Source: Smittium mucronatum
Taxonomy: Eukaryota > Kickxellomycota > Harpellomycetes > Harpellales > Legeriomycetaceae
DNA length: 64,000 bases
Reading direction: 5' to 3'
Assembly: GCA_001953115.1 (NCBI GenBank)
Contig: LSSL01000214.1
Span: 1-64,000, forward strand
Both the position numbers and the translations under genes were made by a program. Below the pieces are notes generated by a model. It ran no database searches. It saw nothing but the letters and a program-made list of their open reading frames with translations, and had not been told where the DNA came from. Positions 10,640 to 20,819 of this stretch are shown in pieces. Position 1 is the first letter of the stretch. Each line of letters begins with the position of its first letter.

Positions 10640-11254
10640 CCTTCAAAGTCACCCTATGGTGCTCCGGTGATGTTCAGCAAGAAAAAAGATGGTGAGATTA
10701 GACTATACATAGACTACAGAAAGCCGAACGAGCGGAAAATTAAGAACCTCCATCAACTACCAAGAATAAATGACTCATTTGACCGTCTTCAATCTGCAAA
10801 ATTTTTCTCTAAGCTGGATCTTAGAAGTGCATATAACTTAGTTCGTATTCGCAGTGGTGACGAGTGGAATACTATCTTTCGTTGCCGATATGGACACTTT
10901 GAATAAAACGTCATGCCTTTTGGACTAACTAATGCGCATATAAAATTCCATCACTTTATCAGAGACGTACTGAGAGATGTGTTGGATGAATATGCTATTG
11001 CATATTTGGACGGCATTTTGATATTCTTCAACTCCATCTCGGAACATAAAAAACACGTTGGATATGTCCTTGGTAAGTTGATGGAAAATAACTTGTACTG
11101 CAAAATATCTAAACGCTTATTCGACAAGACGAAGGTTGAATTCTTAGGACATATAATACCCGCTTCTGGTATGCTTTCAGACACTATAAAAACGTCAAAT
11201 CTAAAGAATTGGTCCACACCAAAGAGCATCAAATATATTCAAATATTCTTGTGA
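10640..11254 (+). pseudogene. Reverse transcriptase of chromovirus B
   Basis: Two near-continuous open stretches (10667-10906 and 10913-11254) encode [55 protein letters not shown] and VEFLGHIIPASGM. This is the full palm-thumb order of Ty3/gypsy RT. One TAA separates the two stretches. The catalytic YxDD box reads YLDG (second Asp codon is GGC, 11012-11014), which should abolish polymerase activity. Confidence 0.9.
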
Positions 11255-11329
11255 TATGTTAATTATTAATGTAAGTTTATACCAAAACTGTCAAAAATAT
11301 CACTTACACTCATCAAACTGCTCAAAAAG

Positions 11330-11840
11330 AATACCAAATTTGAATGGTCAGCCGAATCAGAAAATTCATTTAGGAAAATTATAAGTCTACTTATTTCCTC
11401 GCCACTCCTAGGCTACACAAATACAGAAAAGGAATACATCGTAGAAACTGACGCTTCTGAATATGCAATTGATGCAGTTTTATCACAGAAAGGCGATAAT
11501 GACCAACTACACCCCGTTTCATACTTCTCTAGAAAATTCACCCCAGCTGAAATTAATTGCGGCATTTATGATAAAGAAATGTTAGCTATAATATCAGCAT
11601 TAAAAGAGTAGAGGCAATATCTTGAAGGTGCGACAGAAAGAATTAAAGTATATATTGGCCAAGAAAATTTGGAACATTTTAAAACAACAAAATCCCTGAA
11701 TCTCAGACACGCCAGATGGTCTCTTTTCTTTACACGCATTATTTTCGTAATTACATACCGGCCTGGAGTGTTATCAGGAATACATGTCTCTCTATCTCGT
11801 AGATTGAAATATATAAAAAAACCCCCCAATATCACATAAC
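11330..11840 (+). pseudogene. RNase H of chromovirus B
   Basis: FEWSAESENSFRKI (connection) leads into YIVETDASEYAIDAVLSQ, HPVSYFSRKFTPAEINC, YDKEMLAIISALKE, a TAG, then RQYLEGATERIKVYI and RHARWSLFF. These are the standard RNase H landmarks of Ty3/gypsy elements. Only a few stops interrupt the domain. Confidence 0.85.
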
Positions 11841-11999
11841 ATCCTGAAAATTTCATACTTCATCAACTCTATCTCCAGAGCCTCATCAGACCTTAAAAAA
11901 GAGATAATAAAAGCCCTAATCACAGACACTTAAGCCAAAAATCATTTTGATAAGAAATTTAATAGCTCACTAACTAATATTAATTACCATCTGAAACTC

Positions 12000-12971
12000 A
12001 TAAACGGAATATTATATCATGGAGACAGGATTTATACACCACAGATACTAATATTACAGATAATTCATGACCATCATGAATCTATCCCAGCTGGTCATTT
12101 TGGACTTAAAAAAACTCCAAACCTCATCAAAATATAATTCTTGTTCCTTGGAATGAGGTCAGCAGCGAAATTCTACTTACAGACGTGCGATAACTATAAC
12201 CGCACAAAAAATAAAAAAACATGGACTATTGATGCCTCTCACACATGCAAACGAGCCATGGAAATCTATCACAATGGACTTCATAGTAGAACTTCAAAAA
12301 TCAACGGTTTTACTACTATAATTTTTTGTTGTTGATAGATTCATTAAGATGGTTCGCCTCATCCCTCTCCACAAACTAACTACCTCATAGGAAACTTACA
12401 GGCTTTTATAAACAACGTATTCAAGTTGTATGGGATGACTAATTAAATAATCTCTGAACGTGGAACATAGTTTAATTCTCGCTTCTGGAAGCGTTTGTTC
12501 CAAATACTCAAGGTTAATATAAAACTCTCATCATCCTTCCATCCTGAAAAAGATGTTCAAACAGAGCGTACAAACCAAACTCTCAAAAGATATCTTCAAT
12601 CCTACATTAACTACCAAAAATAAAACTGGGCGAAATTGCTCCATATGGATGAGTTTTCATTCAATAACTCTACACACACAGCAAAAAACCACTCACCATT
12701 CTTTGCTCTTATGGGATACAATCCAAACTTCACAACTGAAACAATTGAACTATCAGAAGTACCCGCAACTGAAGATCGCTTGTTGTCGCTCAAGGAGGTG
12801 CAAGAAGAACCATCTAAAAGGCTTGAAAAATCTAGTACAGTTTTCAAAGAATTTTCGGATCGGAATAGGAAGCCTGGAAACATATTTAAGATTGAAGATA
12901 TGGTTTGGATGAGTGCTAAGAACATCTCCACCTCTCACCCGTCAAAAAAGCTGGAATACAAATTCCTTTAA
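12000..12971 (+). pseudogene. Integrase of chromovirus B
   Basis: HHESIPAGHFG (about 12073-12105) with a later LQTCDNYN is the HHCC zinc finger, although the CxxC is changed. A catalytic core follows with VVDRFIKMVRLIPL near 12328-12370, SERGT-like sequence (second Asp lost) near 12450, and FNNSTHTAKNHSPFFALMGYNP near 12660-12725, which is the strongly conserved end of the core. The frame 12636-12971 is open. Earlier parts have multiple stops. Confidence 0.8.
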
Positions 12972-13134
12972 CCATAAGAAATCGTACACCAAATCAACCC
13001 GGTAACATATAAGCTCAAACTCCCGTCCAAAATCAAAATACATCCCAGCTTTCATATCAGTCTCCTGGAACATTACTTGAAAAATATCATCTCACGAAGA
13101 ATAGCTGATCCTCCACCCCCTATTGCTGTAAACG

Positions 13135-13334
13135 GTTAGCAAGAATTCGTGGTATCAGAAGTTTTGGACTCCAGAACATATTATGGCAAGCTCTATTACC
13201 TACTTGACTGGAAAGGATACACTCCAGCTGATAGATCTTGGGAACCTGCAGATAATCTAGACTGTTATGGATTAATAAAAAATTTCCACAAAAAGTTCTC
13301 AAATAAACCCCGAAATCCTCTCAGAATATGTTAA
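13135..13334 (+). pseudogene. Chromodomain at the end of chromovirus B integrase
   Basis: EFVVSEVLDSRTYYGKLYYL, then DWKGYTPADRSWEPADNL, is a chromodomain: it keeps the aromatic residues and the WKGY...SWEP signature. Chromodomains on Ty3/gypsy integrases bind modified histone tails and steer integration to heterochromatin (family knowledge). The stretch is open to the stop at 13332-13334 and is one of the best-preserved parts of the element, but it is cut off from an intact pol. Confidence 0.9.
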
Positions 13335-13709
13335 ATAGAAAAATAACTACTCCCAGAACTTTACATACTCCCAAAAACTTATCAAAAAAATTAAAAAAAA
13401 CAAAAAAAAACATAAACTCAAAACTATAGTGAGATTGGAAGGTAGAGATATTGCCGATAAGGAACCGTGTAGAAGTGCCGAGTTCTTTGAATAAGAGCTA
13501 GATTCTGACTTTCATCAGAAACGAATTTAGCATGGATACCCAGACATTGTCTCATGTGGCAGCAAACCTAGACATCCATTAATACCAGGATGAATCTTCA
13601 CGAATGGAATAATGATTGAAATAACTCTAGCTAACTCCCAAATATCCCAATCTCAACCGAATATTACTCTGAGGATTCTATCATCGAATCTCACATGGTT
13701 CATATTTTA

Positions 13710-13780
13710 GCTCTTACCAGGATTCGAGCCTGGATCTCAGCCAATTTTGTCCACAACTAATACCACTATACCATAAGACC
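13710..13780 (-). pseudogene. tRNA-like sequence (Gln/Glu type), degenerate
   Basis: Read on the minus strand, 71 nt start GGTCTTA and end TAAGAGC, pairing 6 of 7 acceptor positions. The T arm (CCAGG / CCTGG) pairs 5 of 5 with loop CTCGAAT, close to a B box. The A-box region reads TGGTATAGTGG. Length and spacing fit a tRNA, and from memory the layout is nearest to tRNA-Gln. The anticodon arm does not pair and U33 is missing, so it cannot be a functional tRNA. It lies inside chromovirus B between the chromodomain and the 3' LTR. Confidence 0.6.
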
Positions 13781-13842
13781 TATCAGTTCCGAATAAAGTT
13801 TAATTAAGAGAGATAACTTTTCGTCTTTTAGGGAGAAGATAG

Positions 13843-14083
13843 TGTAATGAACCAATAGATTCAGTTCACGCATTGAATATTTCATCCAATGAAGAAATCT
13901 TCCCATAAGCATAATTGACTTTTAGAAAGTAGAAAATGGTATAAATAAGGAAGCTTATAAATTTTGGTATTGCTAAACTTTTCAACTTGTATCTTTCCCT
14001 ATTTTTTATATTTTTATATTTTTAGCTAGTATGTCCTTTTACCTTTTATTATTATAATTATCCCATTAAACCCGATCCTTACA
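13843..14083 (+). repeat. 3' LTR of chromovirus B
   Basis: 241 bp, preceded by a purine-rich AGGGAGAAGATAG at 13830-13842 that can serve as the polypurine tract. TATA at about 13940. It is followed exactly by AATAC (14084-14088), the right target-site copy. Confidence 0.9.
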
Positions 14084-14350
14084 AATACTGCATTGGAATT
14101 CGTCATCTTCTCAACTTCAATTAAACGACAAGTACAGTTCTCTCAATATTTTTCATCTTCCTTCTCTTGTCCAATTTCACCGGATTTTTTTCGACAGCTC
14201 AACGAGGTTCCTTGCAGTCCAGGGAGCATAACGATGAATAGAGCTCAGTTAAAGAATACGTCAATAATTCCATATGTTTTACCTGAGGAAAAAAAAGACG
14301 CCTTCGAACAATTTTTCAGCGTCAATACAACAACTATTGCGAATTAAATC
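14084..14350 (+). pseudogene. gag C-terminal part of element A4
   Basis: Around 14232-14300 the reading TMNRAQLK followed, after a frameshift, by EYVNNSICF parallels the segment before the zinc knuckle in the A3 gag (TMNKVQFDEYVRNSICF). The zinc-knuckle cysteines that follow in A3 are largely lost here. This similarity is what assigns A4 to family A. Confidence 0.65.
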
Positions 14351-14649
14351 CGCTGAAACAACTGATGGCCTCAAAGAACAAATTTGTGGAAATTACCAAG
14401 CATAGAGACCGGGATAAACTATATGTTGAACGCTAAATTAAACACTCCTAAATCACTCGAAAAACCAAAATATGTGTAAATTTCGAGCCCTCTACATATC
14501 GAAACATTTTATTTAACTGATTAAAACTGCTATAAAAATTATTAGCATCACGAATACCATTTGAAAATTACCACTTCAAAAATATCTCCAACATCTCCGA
14601 AGACAACGAATTTACACATGCACAAGAATATTTGCTTAAACTAGCAAAA

Positions 14650-14960
14650 AAAAAAAATGACACCGAGGTAACAGTTCTATTCGATACTGGGTCGCAAATA
14701 ACTACAATTACTAATTCAATCTCAAAAAAGCTTAAGCTATCCGCAATGACTTAAAAACCTTTAAAAATACGACTGGGAAAAAACACAGTTTCTTAACATT
14801 CGGAAAAGTAATTTCTGCAGATCCGTGTTTTGGAAACACAGTCTTCAATTAAATCTTCAGTTTGACAGATTCGCAGCCTTGCGACATAATTTTTTTCGGA
14901 AACTTCATAGTCGCGTCTAAATACATATAATACCCAGTAGAAATTGAAATTAAGCTTTCA
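14650..14960 (+). pseudogene. Protease of element A4
   Basis: VTVLFDTGSQITTIT near 14667-14712 is a clear retropepsin active-site loop (DTG). SDPCDIIFF-like sequence follows near 14870-14890. It is broken by stops. The active-site triad itself is intact, unlike the family B protease. Confidence 0.7.
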
Positions 14961-14987
14961 AACCAAAATAGCTACGCCACATTCAAG

Positions 14988-15900
14988 ATGAAGCCCAGTG
15001 ATCTCAAAGCTACTATATTGGTGCCAATAGTGCTGGCTGCAAGCGCAATCGATTGCCTTCCAAAAACCGACTCTGATATATTAGATATTCTAAGAGACGT
15101 GGCAGATATATTTGATCCTACACCAAGATTTATCAAAGCCGACTTTAAAAATCGGCTAAAACTCACAAACTACCAGCCAGTACATGCACTAATGTCAAGA
15201 TATTCCCATTAAGAAACGCATAAACTCAGAAAAAATGCCCAGGAGCTATATGAAAAGGGTTATGCACGCCCCTCAACCTTGAATTTTCTACAAACTCATT
15301 TATAATACCGAAAGCTGATGGAGCACCAAAAGTTTTCATCAACTTCAGACCACTCAACAAAGTCGCTATCTGAGACTGATATCCGCTACCAAGAATCGAA
15401 TTTATATCAAACCAGCTCTTCTGGAGCAAATTATATTATAAGCTAGATTATCTATAGGCGTTCTATCAAACACCGCTGCATCTCAATTTGATCTAAGCCT
15501 CTGCATTTTAAATCTCAGATGGAAGTCTCGATTTCCTTTTAATATTACAAGGAATGTATGAATCCTCATGAAAACTACGGCTAAATATAGATAGAACCTT
15601 GAGAAAATGCATCGACGGCGGATTTTGTGCAAATTTTGCAGACGATATTTTAATATTTTCGAAAACGTGCTAAGAAAACTTTTTGATCTTTTGAAATGTG
15701 CTTGAGAAGCACGAAGAGAAATGATTCAAGCTCAACTCAAAGAAATTTATATTCGGAGTTCCGAAATTCAATATATCTGGGTTTAAATTCAGCGAACACT
15801 GAAAATAAATACCAACACCAAGATTGCAGTATTAAAAGACTTGTCTCTTTCAATTCCAATTCCAATCTACAAGCTCCATTCTTTCTAAAAATGGCCTAAT
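14988..15900 (+). pseudogene. Reverse transcriptase of element A4
   Basis: The region includes FINFRPLNKVA (fingers, about 15335-15365), YPLPRIE with YKLDYL (palm), and NFADDILIFSKT with both catalytic Asp codons intact at 15641-15646. It is followed by KLNSKKFIFGVP (about 15730-15765). Stops and frameshifts interrupt it throughout, so no functional enzyme is made. Confidence 0.8.
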
Positions 15901-15989
15901 TCTGCCGTCCATTCAATAGCAGCTTCACTGAACTGGCAGCGTCTCTTTACATTCTGCTTTAAATAGATACTGCATTCTTCTGGGGTACA

Positions 15990-16680
15990 TGCTGCGAAAC
16001 AGCTTTTCAGAAATTGAAAATGGCTATGACTTCAGCAACCGTACTCGTGCATCCAGGTACGCAAAGTACATATAATTTATCCAGACGCCTCTACTTTTGG
16101 AATAGGTGCATATTTTCATCAAAAAAAATTCGATAGTACTGTTTACCTTATAGCATATGCAAGTCTGAAATTACTTCAGCCGAGCAAAATTATTGTGCTA
16201 GTGGCAAAGAAGGGCTAGCTGTGTTTAATAGCTTAAATAAATTTCAATGCTATATGCATGGTACTTTCACTGAACTGCATACAGACCATCGAGTACTAAT
16301 CACTGCACTCAAGAAAGAGGATTCCTAGAGATCGCATTTCCAGGTGTTACTCAGAACTTCAAGCTTACAAATTTGAAATTAAACACTTCAAAGTATTAAA
16401 AAATAGATTGAAATATTCATTTATCCGCGATTTTGCTAGTGAAAAAAATCAAGAAATCGCCAAAAAAATGCTATTACCAATAAAAAGAGGCCAAGTCCCG
16501 CTAAGGCAAAAAATACGAAAACCTGGAAAGCTCGATATACTTGTGAGTGATTCGTAAGATACAACGGTATGAGGAATAATAATAACACGACCGATTCAAT
16601 AAAAAACTGCGATTTTGAAAACGAAGGCGACGATTGCTCAATAGAAGTTGCAAATTCTGATTTCAATGATTCAATAGAGC
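15990..16680 (+). pseudogene. RNase H and linker of element A4
   Basis: DASTFGIGAYFHQKK near 16082-16125 is the RNase H start, IAYASLK and a KEGLAVF-like stretch follow, and ELHTDHRVL lies near 16276-16300. The linker after it is acidic and resembles that of A3. Internal stops and frameshifts are present. Confidence 0.75.
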
Positions 16681-16879
16681 CTATTTTGTATATTGGTACT
16701 GCCTAAAACCGAAATTACTTTAAACTTTTGGAATACCTCCTCCCATCATCTAAATTCTGGAAGATGATGCAAATAGATCCAAAAAATAATATTATAATTG
16801 AATAACTAAGAAACTCTGAAAAATTCTCTAAAATTCGTTGACAACCAATATAAACAGGGTTTTTTTGGCCCACATTGTT

Positions 16880-17640
16880 TCGAACGCATTTGGGTACATA
16901 TAATCTTTCAGATTATTTCAATTAGCTAAACACTCAACTCAAAAAGCGCTTGGAGACTTATAACTCGTCATATTATCCGAGAAATTTGAAATAGTAGCAA
17001 AATAATACGGCAAACTTACATTCTAATTAAAAAATATATACTAAAGAAGTGAGTGCATACAATAGCCGTTTCAGCAGTATCAACTGAAACTACTTTCAAA
17101 GCCTTGGAAAAAAACTTATTTTACACCACGGTTTTTCTGTAAGAATACTGAGCGATAATGGTCCGTAGTTTAATTCACATAAAATTCAGATATTTTCTGC
17201 AAATGTGTTATCAATCAGGCGTTCAACTCGTCATACCACCATAAAAACAATGTTATGAATGAGATATTCAACAGAACACTCAAAAAAAAAATCGAAGCGT
17301 ATTTTAATGAAGAAAATAATCAATTGGGACTATTACTTGGACATGCATGTTTCAGCATATCGAACAACAAAGCATGAGTTGTTTGGAGTATCTCTGTTTA
17401 AAGCACTGTATTTTCTCCAACCAAGAGTCCCAGCTTGCATACTGAGCCACAAAAACCGAAAATTCAAATCGATTTAATCAGCTACGGGCGTAAAATACTA
17501 GCTAAAATTCAACCCATTCGAACCACAATAAAGCACAATAAAGAATTGGCCAAAGCATCAATGCAACAGCGGTACAATGCCATTCACAGAGTAACTTAAT
17601 ACCAAAATGGAGAAAGCGCTCTTTTAAAACGCCAAATAGC
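16880..17640 (+). pseudogene. Integrase of element A4
   Basis: IAVSAVSTETTFKALEKN near 17057-17112 matches the core between the first and second catalytic Asp. FLSDNG-like sequence follows near 17140-17165. The segment around 17255-17480 parallels the MTECFNR...YRTAKHE...FKALYG stretch of A1, in decayed form. Stops are frequent. Confidence 0.75.
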
Positions 17641-17839
17641 TGATGTACTGAGTTTGACTCTAGAATTAAGGACCGCTTATACTGGTCCATTTCTATTTAG
17701 ATGGAAATTAGGTGATTAAGTTACCTATTATAAAATATCAATGAAGAAGGATATCACGCAAGAGCCCCAGCCAAAATTAACGACTAAAAACTTGCCTCAA
17801 ACGAGACAATGAAGACTCAGACATGGGGGAGGATGATAA

Positions 17840-18150
17840 TGTTATACAATTCAGAAGTCCAGAATTAGATGTGCCTATTAATACAACTAATATTAGGGTT
17901 TATCAGCAATAAAATGATAATACTTATAGCTTAATTGAATAAGTAGTCCATTGGGTATAGTGCATAGTTAATAATTTGGCTGAAATTAATATAAAATTTA
18001 TGCAAGATCCAATCGACAAAGCTATTGAAAATTTTACGATAATCTATTTTAATATAATTTTTTTGTTTTCACATATATCTTTCTGAATCCCTCTCTTTTT
18101 ATTTAGCTTAGCTTTTTAAATATTATATTTAATATATCTAATAACGGCTT
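17840..18150 (+). repeat. 3' LTR of element A4 (eroded)
   Basis: It starts TGTTAT directly after a GGGGGAGGATGATAA purine tract. It keeps the late-LTR features in faded form (TTTAGCTTAGCTTTTTA, then a TTTAATATATCTAATA stretch like the A1 LTR end). The right boundary is a length estimate. Beyond it the sequence becomes featureless AT-rich DNA. Confidence 0.5.
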
Positions 18151-18903
18151 TATTTATTTAAAATTTTATTAAAAATAATTTATATTACTCTCGTACGTAT
18201 TTAAAATTTGATCAAATTTTATGGGTAAGAAAAAAACTCAAAATTTAGATCTTTTTGTGTTACATTATTGTTCAGTAATAAAAAAAAGATATCTTATCCG
18301 ATGAAAAAATAATAATAAATTGAATTAAAATTACTAAATCATTATAAAAGTACAAAAAAATAAGTATTTGTATCAAATTACAATATTTAAATTAAATGAA
18401 TAATTTAGTATCTTAAAATAATTATTACACATCAATAAAAATTCAGTATACGTGAAATTTAATCTATTAAAACTTAAACAACAACACCTATTTCTATACT
18501 AATTTAAACTTTTATATATCTCATCCAATCATATTATTAATAACTCTATAAGATTTAATAAGATGTTTGGATGACTGTATATGAATTTATTATACCGATA
18601 TTTTAATTTGACATTGAATTTTCAAAATACTTGATAAAAAATTTAAAGTAAAATCGTCACTATCCTGTTTACCAATTTATTAAAAGTTGAAACTCTATAG
18701 TATTTAAAATGGATCAAATAAACCTAAAACAGAAATTAAATCCATTAATAAATAACTTTCTATGGTTTTTAAATAGTTAATTTATGAAAATATTTTCACA
18801 TAAATTTATTGGGGCGAAAAAATAGAATAAGCTAGTTGCTCATTGCTTATTTTTTTACTTTAGATATTTTATTTAAAAAATATATTCCATAAAACATAAA
18901 TAT
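18151..18903. other. AT-rich noncoding stretch
   Basis: No open frame of note, no recognisable repeat and no RNA gene seen. It separates the retrotransposon nest from the inverted repeat. Confidence 0.6.
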
Positions 18904-19321
18904 ATTCCTAATATTTTGAAACGATTTCCAAAAAAAAAATACACGTTTTTCCTCTCGATTAAATATTCTTCATATATCCAGAAAATTAGCGCAATAAATT
19001 GAAGTTATTTCCCATTCTTTGAACTGCTATTTCCTAACAAAATTAAAAAAAAATTCACTACAAGAGAAATTAATTTCAAACCAACTGTAAATTTTTCCCG
19101 ATGATTAGAGAATGTTTCATAATAGATTCAGAATTTTATTTTTGTGTAAAATCAAATTTTGAAGTTGTCATCAATATTATTAGAAATTAACCGGTATAGA
19201 AAACTGGGAGAATTGGAAACCCATTAAACCTGCTCTGAAGAATAACTCCCATTTTATTGTTTAATTTATATATATACGCGAAAAAATATGCTTGTTTTTT
19301 GTGATAATATTTTTAGAATTT
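18904..19321 (+). repeat. Left arm of a large, nearly perfect inverted repeat
   Basis: This ~418-bp arm is the reverse complement of 20402-20819 with only about three mismatches found by eye (for example near the outer end, in the A-run before ACACG, and in the T-run after TTCAGAATT). Neighbouring DNA is not repeated. The arm contains no coding frame. Confidence 0.93.
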
Positions 19322-20401
19322 ATATTTAGTAATAATGAAAATATATAAATCAATACATTTTATTATGTTTTTGAAATAGTTTAAAAACAATCCAAATCGC
19401 TTTAAATAAATGGTCGAATTATCTTTAATAATTTGATAATTTTTAGGTCTATCTTAAAATAAAAATGTCTAGCTTTAAATTGAGAAAAAAAATTCTCTAT
19501 AAGATTAAGATTGAGGCTAAAAACAGTCGAATATTTAACGTCACTTTATGATTATTATATCATATTTTTTGGAGGTGGTGGGGGTGGTTGCAAACTAGCT
19601 TTGTCCAAGGCCATCATTTCGATAATCCGAATTTTCTGAATCATTCGATTTTCCAAAAAATATTAAAAATACGATTATTAAATGTTTTTTTTAAATTTCT
19701 CTGAAAATTTCCCTAAAAACTATTAGGATATTATTGATGTTTCTAGAACTATTTCTTTAATTTTTAATATTTATCAATACCTTTTTTGTATATCCATGCC
19801 CCTAATATTTCTGTGTTGGTAGTTAGAAATCAAAATAGTCAATATTAGCTAATTAATTTTCAGTTCATCGAAATCGAGAGATAGACTTCCTCTAAATATT
19901 ATATTAAGTGTAGACCACGTTATTGACTTTTTTTCTTTTTTGACTCATCATAAATATTGTTATTTTTATAATTTTCGAGGTTTAAAATTCAATAAATATC
20001 TTTTTTTAAAATTATATTCACATATTTTCATATATTTCCCAAATTATGAGGTTATATTTGTATTGAAAATTCCATGCTCATATATATTGATACACTCCTA
20101 TATTATTTTTATAGTTTAAAGTTTTGCTTTTTGACAATTTTAAACATTTTTTTCTCACAACATTTCATATTTTGCAGTATTTTTCAAGCTGTATATGCTA
20201 AAATATCGGAATTAATTTCTATCATTTTAATGCTATTTATTCTAAATATTGATTTTTTTCAACGATATAAACCAATTTATTAATATTTTTTTAATTAAAA
20301 ATAAAAAATCGATTATTGTAGATGCTTAACCCATAAGATTATCAAAACTTTCTTTATAACTGATTATGATATACTATTATTATATTATGATATAACAAGT
20401 C
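19322..20401. other. Spacer of the inverted repeat
   Basis: AT-rich, with one purine-rich GGAGGTGGTGGGGGTGG run near 19570 and no convincing gene. A 69-codon frame at 20074-20283 is rich in F, I, L and Y and looks like chance translation of AT-rich DNA. Confidence 0.6.
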
Positions 20402-20819
20402 AAATTCTAAAAATATTATCACAAAAAACAAGCATATTTTTTCGCGTATATATATAAATTAAACAATAAAATGGGAGTTATTCTTCAGAGCAGGTTTAAT
20501 GGGTTTCCAATTCTCCCAGTTTTCTATACCGGTTAATTTCTAATAATATTGATGACAACTTCAAAATTTGATTTTACACAAAAAAAAAATTCTGAATCTA
20601 TTATGAAACATTCTCTAATCATCGGGAAAAATTTACAGTTGGTTTGAAATTAATTTCTCTTGTAGTGAATTTTTTTTTAATTTTGTTAGGAAATAGCAGT
20701 TCAAAGAATGGGAAATAACTTCAATTTATTGCGCTAATTTTCTGGATATATGAAGAATATTTAATCGAGAGGAAAAACGTGTCTTTTTTTTTTGGAAATC
20801 GTTTCAAAATATTAAGAAT
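20402..20819 (-). repeat. Right arm of the large inverted repeat
   Basis: Mirror of 18904-19321, separated by a 1080-bp spacer. The arms are equal in length with no net indel, which points to a recent duplication, active gene conversion, or an assembly effect. Confidence 0.93.

Larger units (their letters stand above)
8290..14083 (+). mobile_element. Complete but inactive Ty3/gypsy chromovirus (family B)
   Basis: Direct repeats at 8290-8521 and 13843-14083 are LTRs, both starting TGTAATGAACC and ending CCTTACA or close to it, flanked by identical AATAC. Inside are gag, protease, RT, RNase H, integrase and a C-terminal chromodomain in the canonical order of chromoviruses, then a tRNA-like sequence and a polypurine tract. 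Stops, frameshifts and active-site changes inactivate it. The LTRs differ at many positions, so the insertion is not recent. A family A solo LTR lies within its gag (8905-9251). Confidence 0.9.
8046..17839 (+). mobile_element. Ty3/gypsy element A4, gag-pol split by a nested chromovirus
   Basis: This is the oldest layer. Part of its gag is at 8046-8289 and continues at 14084 beyond the inserted family B element. The two sides join across a single copy of the AATAC target site. Its gag zinc-knuckle region, protease, RT, RNase H and integrase then follow in Ty3/gypsy order to a polypurine tract at 17825-17839 and a 3' LTR at 17840. Many stops are present. The gag N-terminus and 5' LTR are absent, consistent with A2 having inserted into its gag (inference). 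Confidence 0.75.
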
